From CAZMZF01 sp964570765 (GTDB taxonomy: Bacteria > Zixibacteria > MSB-5A5 > RBG-16-43-9), in contig CAZMZF010000015.1 of the NCBI GenBank assembly GCA_964570765.1, forward strand, positions 1 to 64,000: DNA of 64,000 nucleotides. The letters run 5' to 3'. Position numbers and translations under genes: made by a program. Every line of letters begins with the position of its first letter. The stretch's first letter is position 1. Below are positions 53,523 through 62,946 of the stretch, in pieces. Below the pieces are notes generated by a model. That model did not search any database, had not been told where the DNA came from, and was given only the letters and a program-made list of their open reading frames with translations.

Positions 53523-54813
53523 ATTTTATTTAAAGCTAATCCTGTTCTTTTCTTTTTTCATCTGGATGACTTCAGTTTCATTCTCTGGTGAGAAGTTGAT
53601 CCTTAATCTGGAAAAAAGTCTTGATACTGCTTACCAGAATAATAGAACGCTTTTGAGCCAGAAAGAAAAAATAAAATCTTCAAGATTTAAAATCTCTGAG
53701 GCGAAGTCAAGTTTTTATCCTCAGATTTCGTTAGAGGGAACCTATACCTACTTAGGGGTTATTCCCAGTATCAGTGCTTTCGGAATGAATTTTACCACAG
53801 GTTTTCATGATAATTTCGATTTTAATCTCTCTTTGCAGCAGTCGATCTTCACCTGGGGAAGAGTTCAGAATAACTACTCTATCTCACAGTTGAATCTCAG
53901 ATTAGACGAGGAAAATTACAAAAAGAATAAGCAGGGGATAACCTTCCAGGTGAAAAGCTCTTTTTACTCAGTCCTGCTAATGCGTGAACTTATCAGGGTA
54001 AGGGAAGATGCCTTGAAAAATATAGAGGAGCATCTTAAAACCGTGGAGTTAAGATATAAAGCCGGACAGGCTTCGGAGTTCGACCTTCTCAGGGCAAAAG
54101 TTCAGTTAGCCAATGCCAAACCGCCCTTGCTTCAGGCAAAACAGTCATTCGATTTAGCTTTGAGCTCTTTTAAAAATATCTTAGGTCTTACTCAGGAGGC
54201 TGAAGTTGAATTAGAAGGTGAGCTTTTTTTCAAACCAATAGAAGTGAAACTGGAAAGTGCGACCCAGGAAGCTCTTTTACAGAGACCCGAATTAAAAACG
54301 TTAGAGTTTCAGAAAAGGATTGCCCAGAAGGGCTTAACTATTGCTAAAGCCGGGAACAAACCTTCTTTAATGGGTATAGCTAATTACGATTATGAAAATC
54401 CTTTTAATGGTGAGAAAAAATGGGATACTGATTGGAATTTTACCTTAGCATTGAGCTTTCCTTTATTTGATGGTTTTGCTACCCGCTCCAAGGTTAATCA
54501 AGCCAGGTCAGATTTGAGACAATTGGATTTAGGTGAAAACGATTTAAAAGAAGGGATTAAATTAGAGGTAAAAGAGGCAGTAACCAGTCTGAACTTAGCT
54601 AAGGAGACGATTCTTTCTCAGGAGGAAAATGTTAAGCAGGCAAAAGAGAGCTTAAGGATTGCCAAGGTTCAATATGCACAGGGGATTATAACCAGCCTGG
54701 AGGAAATGGATTCAGAATTAGCCCTGACCTATGCCCAGATTAACTATTTACAAGCATTGGCAGATTATCTTACGGCCCAGGCAAAATATGATAAAGCTAC
54801 AGGTCAGGAGTAA
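53515..54813 (+). CDS. TolC-family outer-membrane efflux protein
   Basis: 432 residues. Signal peptide (1-25), then two repeats of the TolC helical/beta plan (YPQISLEGTYTY, SIFTWGRV, LRYKAGQASEFDLLRAKVQLANA; KPSLMGIANYDYENPF, FDGFATRSKVNQAR, YAQGIITSLEEMDSELALTYAQ). Exit channel for the pump. Its presence means the cell has an outer membrane. Confidence 0.93.
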   Translation: MHKFYLKLILFFSFFIWMTSVSFSGEKLILNLEKSLDTAYQNNRTLLSQKEKIKSSRFKISEAKSSFYPQISLEGTYTYLGVIPSISAFGMNFTTGFHDNFDFNLSLQQSIFTWGRVQNNYSISQLNLRLDEENYKKNKQGITFQVKSSFYSVLLMRELIRVREDALKNIEEHLKTVELRYKAGQASEFDLLRAKVQLANAKPPLLQAKQSFDLALSSFKNILGLTQEAEVELEGELFFKPIEVKLESATQEALLQRPELKTLEFQKRIAQKGLTIAKAGNKPSLMGIANYDYENPFNGEKKWDTDWNFTLALSFPLFDGFATRSKVNQARSDLRQLDLGENDLKEGIKLEVKEAVTSLNLAKETILSQEENVKQAKESLRIAKVQYAQGIITSLEEMDSELALTYAQINYLQALADYLTAQAKYDKATGQE

Positions 54814-54845
54814 TACTAAGTAAAACAATTATTTTTATAAAAAGC

Positions 54846-54875
54846 TTGACTTATTAAATTCAAACAACTTATATT
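54846..54875 (+). promoter_or_regulatory. Promoter of the initiator tRNA gene
   Basis: TTGACT (54846-54851), 18-nt spacer, TATATT (54870-54875), 29 bp before the tRNA. Confidence 0.65.
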
Positions 54876-54904
54876 ACTACCCGTCTATTTAATTAGACTA
54901 TGAT

Positions 54905-55019
<115 letters not shown>

Positions 55020-55112
55020 CTTGTTCTTGCTGGATGTTTTCATCAGTGGTAAAGCTGGATGATGATAACATCCGCCTTTAGCAGAAACCGTCTATTAAAA
55101 TAAACTAAAGAT

Positions 55113-55199
55113 CGCGGGGTGGAGTCCGCCTGCGGCGGAGTAGCTCGTCGGGCTCATAACCTTCGCCAAGGCGAATTGGTTCAAATCCAACCCCCGCTA
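55113..55199 (+). pseudogene. Broken copy of tRNA-fMet carrying two palindromes
   Basis: Matches the tRNA in three blocks: the acceptor/D start, TAGCTCGTCGGGCTCATAACC, and the T-arm to the end. The D-loop part is replaced by TCCGCCTGCGGCGGA (55125-55139) and the anticodon-stem/variable part by TTCGCCAAGGCGAA (55162-55175). Anticodon and D stems cannot form, so it is not functional. Confidence 0.85.
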
Positions 55200-55390
55200 T
55201 TATAATTCAAGGACTTATGAGAGCCGAAAATTAATTCGGCTTATTTTGCCTCGTTTATGCCTCAAATTGAAGTTATGTTTTCTTAGAGTAAGAAATATAG
55301 TGTAAAGTGGTGGGGTATATTTAGGCTGTTTGGTAATAAAAAAGTTCTAATATTGTTGAGTTACCCCACCTAAAAGGACTCAGAGGATCT

Positions 55391-55669
55391 TTACTCCTTC
55401 TCCATCTTCTCCATTATATGTTTTATCTTTCTCTCTTCCCATTCTTTTCCAAGCAAACCCCCCAAGCCAAAAACACTTATTCCGTGAGCAAGAACGCCAA
55501 AACCCCATCCAAATAGTGGCCAATAAAACCATAGATCTTTTGGTGATATGATTATGTTCAAAAAGAATATCCCGATATTCACTACTACATATATAAAAAG
55601 GTGAATGTAGAATCCTTTTAGTTCTTCAAATCTCTTCTTGGCTCTCTCGTATTTTTTGTCCTCATTCAT
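55391..55669 (-). CDS. 2TM-domain small membrane protein
   Basis: 92 residues from the ATG at 55669 (MNEDKK), preceded by GGGAGG; a longer frame starts at 55702. YERAKKRFEELKGFYIHLFIYV, then a second TM, then WEERKIKHIMEKME: the 2TM (PF13239) pattern. Role unknown. Confidence 0.75.
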   Translation of the reverse strand: MNEDKKYERAKKRFEELKGFYIHLFIYVVVNIGIFFLNIIISPKDLWFYWPLFGWGFGVLAHGISVFGLGGLLGKEWEERKIKHIMEKMEKE

Positions 55670-55781
55670 CTCAGGATAACCTCCCTCTATAATATTTAAC
55701 ATATGTTCTGCCTATCATTTTTGCCCTTTGTATAAAGGGCTATTCTGTTTATCTAATTAAAGGAATGATTTTCTTGTTGTC

Positions 55782-55801
55782 AACCTGAAAATATTCTGAC
55801 G
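55782..55801. repeat. Island 20-mer, copy 1 (others 57790-57809, 58966-58984)
   Basis: AACCTGAAAATATTCTGACG; copy 2 is identical, copy 3 has one internal change and a different end. All are inside the tRNA island. Confidence 0.7.
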
Positions 55802-55980
55802 TAGCGTGATTGAAATCCTCCCTTCCTTCACCACCTCAACCAGGATAAGATTTTTTTATAAGGTGTATATTCCACTTATTTAGCTTGACTTTTGCAATGA
55901 ATGAGGTGTGAGACATGGATTCTTAGAGTCCATTATAAACACTTTTCAAATTACAGTAAGAAAAGTTAAAAGTTTTGACT

Positions 55981-56892
55981 CTACGTGAATTTCATATTTC
56001 TCCATTTCATTGGTTCGGGCCAATTCGCCTCATAGCTGAAAAACCTATATGGATTTTTTGTTTTAGTATATTGCCAATTCCAATCCTTATGTGTTCCTTC
56101 CTTACAAAACTCATGTAATGATGGGTTTAAGTTTAAAAAGATATTTTCACCTATACATATTCCATTTGATTCTGCCATCTCCTGTAACTTCGAAGCTCTG
56201 TTTGCAGCTCCACCCACAACAGTAAGGAAATTTGTGTTTCTTATTCCAATTCTTGAAATAAGCACTTCATCCATATCAATCCCGATTCTAAAATTTAATA
56301 CAGGGATTCCCTCTGAGCTAAGTTTATGTTGAATATCAACCAACATAATATATCGCATTGCCATCGCTGCCTCAATTGCGTCTCTTGCGATTAAAAAGTT
56401 GTTCCTTGTTTCTGTCCCAAAAATCGACATAAGACCATCACCAGTACTTTTTTCAATTTCTCCATTCCAACTTCCTACAATAAACATCATCTCTGGTATG
56501 ATAGTGTTAAGAATATATAGAGTGACATCATTACTTACTTTAGAAGTTGTTGCAGTGAAATTTTCAAGGTCAAAGCAAAGTATTGCTGCAATCATCTTCT
56601 TTGCGCTTCCAATAGGCACAGTTGCTATCTCAGGCATTGTAAGACCATTAGTAATATTCTTTATGCGTTGAATTTTTTGTCGGGTTTGTTGCACTAATCT
56701 ACGTTTAACTAAATTATGAAATAACGGATTCCATTTTTTTGATAGAGGAGACTTTAAATCTTTGACAGGAGAAGTAATTCGGATTGGATTTCGATAATAA
56801 GGAGGTATAGGGCTTTTGGTTGCGCCTGTGTCTAACAAATTTTTTAAAAACTCTGGCCAATTTGCAAATTTAGAGTTATAATCTTCAGACAT
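55981..56892 (-). CDS. Pycsar-like class III nucleotide cyclase (PycC-like)
   Basis: 303 residues, no TM. Cyclase domain about 98-255: metal Asp108 in CFDLENF, Lys148 and Asp152 in EKSTGDG, Asn231 in VVGGAANRASKL. Aligned by eye to ordinary adenylate cyclases (DYTVIGDTVNLAARL), the base-selecting Asp is Phe222 and the Arg four after Asn is Lys235, so a usual adenylate cyclase is doubtful. Next to a PycTM-like effector this suggests a cCMP- or cUMP-making antiphage enzyme. It overlaps the effector gene by 8 bp. Confidence 0.78.
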   Translation of the reverse strand: MSEDYNSKFANWPEFLKNLLDTGATKSPIPPYYRNPIRITSPVKDLKSPLSKKWNPLFHNLVKRRLVQQTRQKIQRIKNITNGLTMPEIATVPIGSAKKMIAAILCFDLENFTATTSKVSNDVTLYILNTIIPEMMFIVGSWNGEIEKSTGDGLMSIFGTETRNNFLIARDAIEAAMAMRYIMLVDIQHKLSSEGIPVLNFRIGIDMDEVLISRIGIRNTNFLTVVGGAANRASKLQEMAESNGICIGENIFLNLNPSLHEFCKEGTHKDWNWQYTKTKNPYRFFSYEANWPEPMKWRNMKFT

Positions 56893-57427
56893 ATGTTATA
56901 ATTCCTCTAAGCAATACCAATAGAAACAAAGCTAAAAGACCAAAATATATTGCTCTGATACTTTGTTGCATATTCATCATCTTTTCATTTAGGCTAGTTG
57001 CAAGAATATAAGCTTGTCTCATAGCATCCGACTGAATTTCGTCATAGGATGAATTTATCTCTTTATCTAAATATTCATTGATAGACATTTTTGAGACATC
57101 GCCAAAGAATATTAGGGATTTTGAATTACCATTAATGGAACCAGTCAATAAGAAAGGATTAACCACTTTCATCATAAGAGCTATTGAAATAATGCTTGCA
57201 ACAGCTATGATAATTAAAAGAACATTCGCAATACTATAAGACCATCCTTTAGATAGATATAAGCAGAGGATAGAATCATACTTCAATAATATAGTGCCGA
57301 TAACGATACCATTCCATGCTATGACAATTGAAGCTTTTGCATTTGTTGAGCTTATGTAAAAGTCATAGCGTAATATCTTTTTAAATAGAAATTCCACTTT
57401 ATCTTTTGCATTCATATTCTCTTGCAT
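56885..57427 (-). CDS. Pycsar-like membrane effector (PycTM-like)
   Basis: About 180 residues from ATG 57427 (MQENMNAK). An in-frame ATG at 57553 would add 42 residues unlike the family. Pattern: DFYISSTNAKASIVIAWNG with TM1, TM2 (IANVLLIIIAVASIISIAL), LIFFGDVSKMSINEYL, a helical stretch, TM3 at the end. This is the order and FFGD motif I know from Pycsar effector proteins, which damage the inner membrane when they bind a cyclic pyrimidine nucleotide. Here the effector comes first and the cyclase second. Confidence 0.78.
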   Translation of the reverse strand: MQENMNAKDKVEFLFKKILRYDFYISSTNAKASIVIAWNGIVIGTILLKYDSILCLYLSKGWSYSIANVLLIIIAVASIISIALMMKVVNPFLLTGSINGNSKSLIFFGDVSKMSINEYLDKEINSSYDEIQSDAMRQAYILATSLNEKMMNMQQSIRAIYFGLLALFLLVLLRGIITYV

Positions 57428-58026
57428 ACTATCAGTATTCACTGAACGTTTCCCTGAATTATGAATAAAGTAATAAGACTCGCTTCCCCATGAACATAGG
57501 TATCTCAGAAACTGAATTTTTAGCATTATAAGGAGTTTAAAGTAAAAAAGCAAGCCTTTTTTAGATAATAAGAATCTGTGACTGTATAGCTGATGTTATT
57601 TATTTTTTTAATTAATCCTACAAAAGGGTGTTAGAGAAATATTGAGTGGCACTGGTGGTACTACCTTATTGAAATGTAGTTTCAAAACCTTCGGAGGGGT
57701 AGTTTTTCTCTCCCAAAATATATATTAACTCACCCCTCGTGTATTCTCTTTTGGTTTAATAAATTACAAAAAATAACCCCCGGTAAGCTAACCTGAAAAT
57801 ATTCTGACGCCCTTTGGGTAGTCAGAGAAGAAATAGTGTAAACATGGTCGGGGTGAACTTAACTTGAGACCATGAAACAGGTTCTAACATCGTCCCATAA
57901 GGCACCCAATAACAGAACTCAACTAATTTGGCGTGTATATCACAATTCTCTGATATCAAAAAAGTTCTAAACTCGTCCATTTTGTGGACCCCCAGCTTCT
58001 TTACCTCATTACTAACTGGTCACAGA
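57428..58026. other. Decayed repeat region of the island (left)
   Basis: No gene. It carries copy 1 of a 55-bp direct repeat (57727-57781), the second 20-mer (57790-57809), and AAAGTTCTAAA-CTCGTCCATTT (57966-57988), which has a relative at 58933-58954. Confidence 0.6.
57727..57781. repeat. 55-bp direct repeat, copy 1
   Basis: Begins AACTCACCCCTCGTGTATTC and ends TRACCCCC. It matches 59102-59156 at 54 of 55 positions; looser similarity extends about 35 bp to the left. Confidence 0.85.
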
Positions 58027-58188
58027 TCACGCAAACTTTTCCTTTAGGTTTACGAGTTCATTGTTAATCATTATTTCATTTACGTGGTATCTTTTGTACA
58101 ACTCCTCCATGGCTCTCATATTGCCATTTCTTGCTTGCTCACGCAAGACTCTCATCCTTTCTTGATACTTCGTTGGTTTTCCGGGCAT
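58027..58188 (-). CDS. Small basic protein, 53 residues
   Basis: Starts MPGKPTKYQERMRVLREQ and ends ELVNLKEKFA; helical and basic. The ATG follows an ideal AAGGAGG at 6 nt spacing, which is why I call it. Unrecognised. The only likely gene in the decayed part of the island. Confidence 0.5.
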   Translation of the reverse strand: MPGKPTKYQERMRVLREQARNGNMRAMEELYKRYHVNEIMINNELVNLKEKFA

Positions 58189-59101
58189 GGCTTCCTCCTT
58201 ATCTTATAGCTTTTTTTGAGCATTCCCTCCACCATAATATTTTCAAAGGGAAAGATATCAGAAGACTCCAAAAAAAAGTTCTGTTAACTGAAAGCGAGCC
58301 TCTGTGAACCCCCCCTACCATCCTATAGAACCCCCAAAAAAGGCAGGAATTAATGAGCAGATTTGCGTATCTGAGATCTCCCCCAAACATAAATCCTTTT
58401 CCCTCTAAAATCGCTCTTTAAACGCTCGCTTACAGAACGCTAATCTATGATATTAGTCGATTAACATATCTAATTTAGCCAATCCCCTCTGATAAGTCAA
58501 CTAAAAAATCGAAACTGGTCAAGTTTTTCCTTGCTCCAAATGGTGTATTCCGACAAGGGGCTTGGGGTTGGGCGGTCTCACACTATCCTATTAAACTAAT
58601 GTTTCCATTATATTGTGACTGGGCTTTTTGGTCTTCGCCATGACCTCTGCAGGGGTAGGTGTCCCCCTTCTTTCCAAACTCGGGAAAAACTTCTACGTGT
58701 CCCTGTTATCTTGAGTGACTTTGTGGCAGATGGTGACTACCCTATCTCTTAAGGGATTACTTTACCCTAATGCTGAAGGCGTTCGTGGTTCCCCTTGACC
58801 TCTCACACTGATGGGTGTCCCTGTTCTTGTTTGGATGGGTGGGGAACTGTATAATCCGTTGATTCTACGAAGCTTACACAGAGGCTAATAGGGGCGAAGC
58901 ATCAGGCATGGGCTCTTCCCAACTTGGAAGAAAAGTTCGAAAATCGTCCATTTGGGGACATAGCCACCTGAAAATATTTTGACACTGCGTGCAGAGAGAA
59001 AATCTACTCTATAAGAATCCCTATATTTCTCCCTTATGAAATAGGGAGTGACACCAGTGAGTACCTTCGAGGGGTAATTTGCCCCTCCCCAAATATATAT
59101 C

Positions 59102-59156
59102 AACTCACCCCTCGTGTATTCTCTTTTGGTTTAATAAATTACAAAAAATGACCCCC
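59102..59156. repeat. 55-bp direct repeat, copy 2
   Basis: See 57727-57781; same orientation. Confidence 0.85.
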
Positions 59157-59353
59157 CGTCTGTTCCAGCTAATGATATTTTTAGACAGTAATAGGCAAAG
59201 GTAGGAGTATATTCCCGTGCCTCTTTTATGCCTCATTTTAGGTTGGATTATCTTGGATTATGGTGGGTTATTATGGATGGTGTAAGAGTAAGAAAGTTTT
59301 TGTGTGCCTTTGTAATAACTGATATTTCAAGGGGTTAGGGAAACAAGCTTAAT

Positions 59354-59416
59354 GGGCTCATAACCTTCGCCAAGGCAAATAAACTACGGTCGTCCCGTAT
59401 TATGCGGGACCCCCGC
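59354..59416 (+). pseudogene. tRNA-fMet fragment with palindrome
   Basis: GGGCTCATAACC followed by TTCGCCAAGGC (as in the broken copy at 55113-55199), then TCGTCCCG..CGGGAC and CCCCGC. Only the anticodon part and the last acceptor bases are recognisable. Confidence 0.65.
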
Positions 59417-59513
59417 TTTTTTATAGACCCTCTCTTTTACAGAGATTTTTATAAAATTCTCTTTACCTTAGACCAGAACTTTATATCTTTTACAGTCAAA
59501 GGCATAGAACAAA

Positions 59514-60437
59514 ATGGAACATAAGGATCGGATAGCAGAAAAAAGGTGTTTGAAATTCGGGCCTTTTGAAGGTTTGATAGAGGATGTGCTCTGCCGATTG
59601 TGTGGAGAAAGCTCCAATTCAAAATTGGTTTATAGAAATAAAGAAGGGGTGGGATTTTACCATTGTGAAAACTGCGGTTTGATGTATGCCTCGCCCAGAT
59701 TTACCGAAGAATCGATGCTGAAGATCTCTGAGAATGAGGCATTTACCGATCTTTCCATGTTTGATAGATGGTCTTATGCTGAATGGGAAAAAAGCAGAAG
59801 CCGCTCCTATATTGTCCAATCTCAAAAAGCATTACTCCTGAAAAAGTATTTACCTGCAGGAAGCAGGACTTTGGATGTGGGCTGCGGCACAGGCCTTTTT
59901 GTGTTAGAGAGTATAAAAAACAACTTCTTCAGTGAGGGGATAGAGCCGAGTTCAAGACTGTCAGATATCGGTAGTAAGATACTGCAGGTCCCGATAACCA
60001 CACTCCAGATCGAAGAGTTTAATCCTCCCTATAGGTTCAAAGGGATAGTGATCTGGGATGTGTTGGAGCATCTCTATGACCCTGTCCGGGTGGTAAAAAG
60101 ATGTGCTGAGTTATTAGAACCCGGGGGTTTTCTTTTTGCCCAGGTGCCTAATTATAGAGGATTTTCCAATTCACTTAAAACTTTCCTTTGCCGGATCGGG
60201 CTTAAAAAATCCGGGCTAAAGCATTTTGGTTTTCCCTGGCATGTGTATTCCTTTGATAAGAAAAGCCTTACTAACTTGATGAATATTTCAGGGCTTAAGA
60301 CAATCCATTTTGAGTCATGGTCACATCTTAAGAAAGTCGATCGCCGGGATTACCTTTCTCAGATAATAATCAAGGTCACCAAGACCCTCTGTCTTTCTGA
60401 CTATCTGGTCTGCATAGCCCAGAAGTCTTCAAAATAG
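59514..60437 (+). CDS. Zn-finger plus class I SAM methyltransferase
   Basis: 307 residues. N-terminal Cys set CRLCG ... CENCG (about 28-57), typical of sugar/C-methyltransferase-like proteins; SAM loop LDVGCGTGLF (about 119-128); VIWDVLEHLYDP and LLEPGGFLFAQVPN. Substrate unknown; this type often lies in surface-polysaccharide loci. It has no strong ribosome site. It is the last gene inside the tRNA-bounded segment. Confidence 0.85.
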   Translation: MEHKDRIAEKRCLKFGPFEGLIEDVLCRLCGESSNSKLVYRNKEGVGFYHCENCGLMYASPRFTEESMLKISENEAFTDLSMFDRWSYAEWEKSRSRSYIVQSQKALLLKKYLPAGSRTLDVGCGTGLFVLESIKNNFFSEGIEPSSRLSDIGSKILQVPITTLQIEEFNPPYRFKGIVIWDVLEHLYDPVRVVKRCAELLEPGGFLFAQVPNYRGFSNSLKTFLCRIGLKKSGLKHFGFPWHVYSFDKKSLTNLMNISGLKTIHFESWSHLKKVDRRDYLSQIIIKVTKTLCLSDYLVCIAQKSSK

Positions 60438-60463
60438 ATTGTGTTGCTTAAGGTATTGAGATC

Positions 60464-60535
60464 AAGGTCGTTGGTTCAAATCCAACCCCCGCTATTTTTT
60501 ATTTATAGTGTAGGGACAGAACATTGTTCTGTCCC
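60464..60535. repeat. Right 72-bp direct repeat (tRNA 3' end plus flank)
   Basis: Copy of 54948-55019. It includes the tRNA T-arm and acceptor 3' strand without the rest of the tRNA, as at the far end of an integrated element. Confidence 0.9.
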
Positions 60536-60700
60536 TTTACTTTTAGTAAGGATTAACCCGTGTTGAGGGTAACCTGGACCTATCAAGTTTCAATTTCTTT
60601 AAGAACTTATTTAATTGACAACTCCTCAAAAACCCTTATATTTATTATGGTTAAAGCAGGGTAAGTGCAAGTAGATAAATAGAGAAAAACAAGAAAAAAA
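60536..60700. other. Intergenic spacer
   Basis: No gene or clear signal seen. Confidence 0.4.
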
Positions 60701-61051
60701 GTGCTTCTTTCAATACTGTTCATAATGGCGGCTTTGATTTTCTACAGCTCAGCTATCTGGTCTGAAAGATTTATAAAAAAGCTAAAGCTCTGGATAGTGT
60801 TGGTATTTCTTACCGGATTTTTATGCGATTTAACCGGCACTTCCATAATGTCGATTAAAGCCACTAAAACCAATCTGAATATCCACACTATTTGTGGTTT
60901 TTCTGCCTTGATCATTATGTTCCTGCATCTTATCTGGGCAATACTGGCACTGATAAAGCGTGGTAAAGCCCAGGAGCTTTTCAGCCGGTTTTCAGTCTAT
61001 GCCTGGGCTATCTGGCTTTTAGCATTTATTACCGGTATCCCGAAAAAATAA
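60701..61051 (+). CDS. HsmA-like four-TM membrane protein (TIGR03987 type)
   Basis: 116 residues, four TM helices. Pattern FIMAALIFYSSAIWSER (about 7-23), LTGFLCDLTGTSIM, LNIHTICGFSALIIMFLHLIWA, FSVYAWAIWLLAFITG. Function unknown. GTG start with weak ribosome site. Confidence 0.7.
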   Translation: MLLSILFIMAALIFYSSAIWSERFIKKLKLWIVLVFLTGFLCDLTGTSIMSIKATKTNLNIHTICGFSALIIMFLHLIWAILALIKRGKAQELFSRFSVYAWAIWLLAFITGIPKK

Positions 61052-61293
61052 AAGACCGTAGGGACAGAACAGTGTTCTGTCCCTACAATCTTGAATAGAC
61101 CCGAGTTATTTATTGCCCTCTCCCTACCCGCAAAACGGGTCTGTAGGACGGGAGAGGGTCAGGGTAAGGTCAATCTTCTCCCTTTCAGGAAAGGGTTAAG
61201 GCATCCAAACCATCCTTGACAGTTAGTCAACCATCCCTTATTTTCCGTATGATTTTTAGTTCTCTGGATAAATTTATTATTAAATAAAAATCT
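61052..61293. other. Palindrome-bearing intergenic region
   Basis: GGGACAGAACA/TGTTCTGTCCC palindrome at 61061-61083 and CCCTCTCCC...GGGAGAGGG arms near 61119-61150. No gene. Confidence 0.6.
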
Positions 61294-62778
61294 ATGTCAA
61301 AATTACTAAAATATCTTTTCTTCTCAATAATCCTGATAATCTTATTTTTTCTATTTACTGAGATAGTTTTAAGAGTTCTGGATTCAGGTTTTCATCTTAT
61401 AGCTAAAAGCACAGACCAGGAGAAATTAATCAAGGAGAATAAGCTCTGGCAGCAGGAGCTTTTCTCCCGTTTCTTAGGGGTTCAGGAGAGAGACCCTCTT
61501 CTCCTCTGGAAATTCAAGCCCAATGTTCACAAAGGTATCTTTCAGACCAATTCGGATGGACTTTTAGGTCCGGAGATTTCAATTCCAAAGCCAGCTAACA
61601 CTTATAGAATACTCTTATTAGGCGATTCTGCTCCAGTTGGATTGGGATTACATAATAGAGAAGAGGCTTTTGGGGAGCAATTAATTGAAATCTTAAACCA
61701 AAAAAATCCAGATAAGAAATTTGAACTGGTAAATGCGGCTGTTTCCGGGTATACCTCCTTGCAGGGGTTAACCTATCTTAAGAATTATGGATTAAAATAC
61801 TCTCCTGATTTAATAATTGTCTATTTCGGAAATAATGATGCCTCTCAAAATGGCTATATCTCGGATAAAGAATTAATGAACAGGAATTCTCAATTGGTTG
61901 GCTTTCTGGGGACTTTAAACCATCTTGCCACCTATAGATTTTTGAAAGAGCTTATTCTTCCAATTAAGGCTTCTCTTGAGAAAAAACAAAAAGAAAAAAA
62001 AGAGGTTGTAGTCAGGGTTTCACCTGAAGATTATTATCAGAATATCGAGGAGATAATAAAATTTGCTAAAGACAATAATATAAAAATAGTTTTGATAAAT
62101 ATTCCAGTTCCCTTAGAATGGCCTTCTGGTTTACAGTTTAAAGTCTTTACCAGCTTAAAAGATGAAAAAGGTGAGCTGGTGATGGCAGATGAGACCCAGA
62201 AACTTTTAAAAAGGAAGGTCTCTTACTGCATTGACTGGGCACATTTTGCCAAGGTCTATGATAAGATAGATTGGTATTCAATTACTGTTTTTAAATCAGC
62301 TTATGAGGATCAGGGGAACATAGATTCCAGCAAAGCTTTTTATGAAAAGGGTTTGGTTTTTCAGCCAGAAAATTTTGTGTATCTGAATAACCTGGGTGTT
62401 TTATACTGGAGAGAAGGGAATTATACTGTAGCAGAAAATCTTTTCACAAAGGCAGTTGCCCAGGATTCCCTGTATGCAATCTTGTATTATAACTTAGGCA
62501 TTGCCCTGAAAAATTCAGGGAAACTGGAGGAAGCGCAAAAGGAGTTAGAAAAGGCAAAGGAGCTGGATTTCCAGTCTTTGAGGATAAAAAATACCTTTAG
62601 GGAAAAACTCAAAGAGCTTTCTTTAAAATATGATGTTCCCTTAGTGGATGCAATCTCTGCTTTCAATAAAATAGGAAATGAAACCCTGTTCATCGACCAT
62701 TGCCATCCCACCAAAGAAGGGCACAGGATTATAGCAGAGGAGGTTTATAGAACTATGTTTTATGGAGTGCATCCGTAG
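61294..62778 (+). CDS. Membrane-anchored SGNH hydrolase with inserted TPR repeats
   Basis: 494 residues. N-terminal TM (about 8-27). SGNH blocks: LLLGDSAPVG (catalytic Ser, about 110), NAAVSGYTS (Gly), VYFGNNDAS (Asn) and, at the end, DHCHPTKEGH (Asp and His). Between blocks III and V lie two or three TPR repeats (about 335-440; NLGVLYWREGNYTVAENLF, YNLGIALKNSGKLEEA). Likely an acyl-esterase or transferase on an envelope glycan. Neighbour to the carbamoyltransferase cluster. Confidence 0.87.
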   Translation: MSKLLKYLFFSIILIILFFLFTEIVLRVLDSGFHLIAKSTDQEKLIKENKLWQQELFSRFLGVQERDPLLLWKFKPNVHKGIFQTNSDGLLGPEISIPKPANTYRILLLGDSAPVGLGLHNREEAFGEQLIEILNQKNPDKKFELVNAAVSGYTSLQGLTYLKNYGLKYSPDLIIVYFGNNDASQNGYISDKELMNRNSQLVGFLGTLNHLATYRFLKELILPIKASLEKKQKEKKEVVVRVSPEDYYQNIEEIIKFAKDNNIKIVLINIPVPLEWPSGLQFKVFTSLKDEKGELVMADETQKLLKRKVSYCIDWAHFAKVYDKIDWYSITVFKSAYEDQGNIDSSKAFYEKGLVFQPENFVYLNNLGVLYWREGNYTVAENLFTKAVAQDSLYAILYYNLGIALKNSGKLEEAQKELEKAKELDFQSLRIKNTFREKLKELSLKYDVPLVDAISAFNKIGNETLFIDHCHPTKEGHRIIAEEVYRTMFYGVHP

Positions 62779-62946
62779 GATGCACTCCATACCTGTAGCG
62801 GAGGTCTTTAGACCTCCATTTTCTTTTTTATAGGGGTTCAAAATTTTGAACCCCTACTCTATTTATTCTCAAATCAACCTATCTTCTATTAAGGAAGCCT
62901 TGACAATTATACTTTTGGCTTTAATATTACCTTTCGAGGTAATTCT
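62779..62946. repeat. Three palindromes between SGNH gene and membrane-protein gene
   Basis: ATGGAGTGCATCC/GGATGCACTCCAT arms (62761-62789, overlapping the SGNH stop), GGAGGTC/GACCTCC (about 62800-62817) and GGGGTTCAAAATTTTGAACC (about 62833-62852). No gene. Confidence 0.6.

Larger units (their letters stand above)
58189..59513. other. Decayed repeat region of the island (right)
   Basis: No credible gene. It contains the third 20-mer copy, copy 2 of the 55-bp repeat (59102-59156) and a fragment of tRNA-fMet (59354-59416). Frames of 60-70 codons here lack ribosome sites and family features. Confidence 0.55.

Noticed and set aside
55113..55199. Second functional tRNA-fMet
   Set aside because: D and anticodon stems are destroyed by palindromic replacements.
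55981..56892. Ordinary adenylate cyclase
   Set aside because: The base-selecting Asp and the transition-state Arg positions are Phe and Lys by eye, and the overlapping partner looks like a Pycsar effector; kept as an alternative only.
58199..59103. Frames of 63 and 72 codons at 58199-58390 and 58885-59103 (minus)
   Set aside because: They lie in decayed repeats, lack ribosome sites and have unlikely composition.
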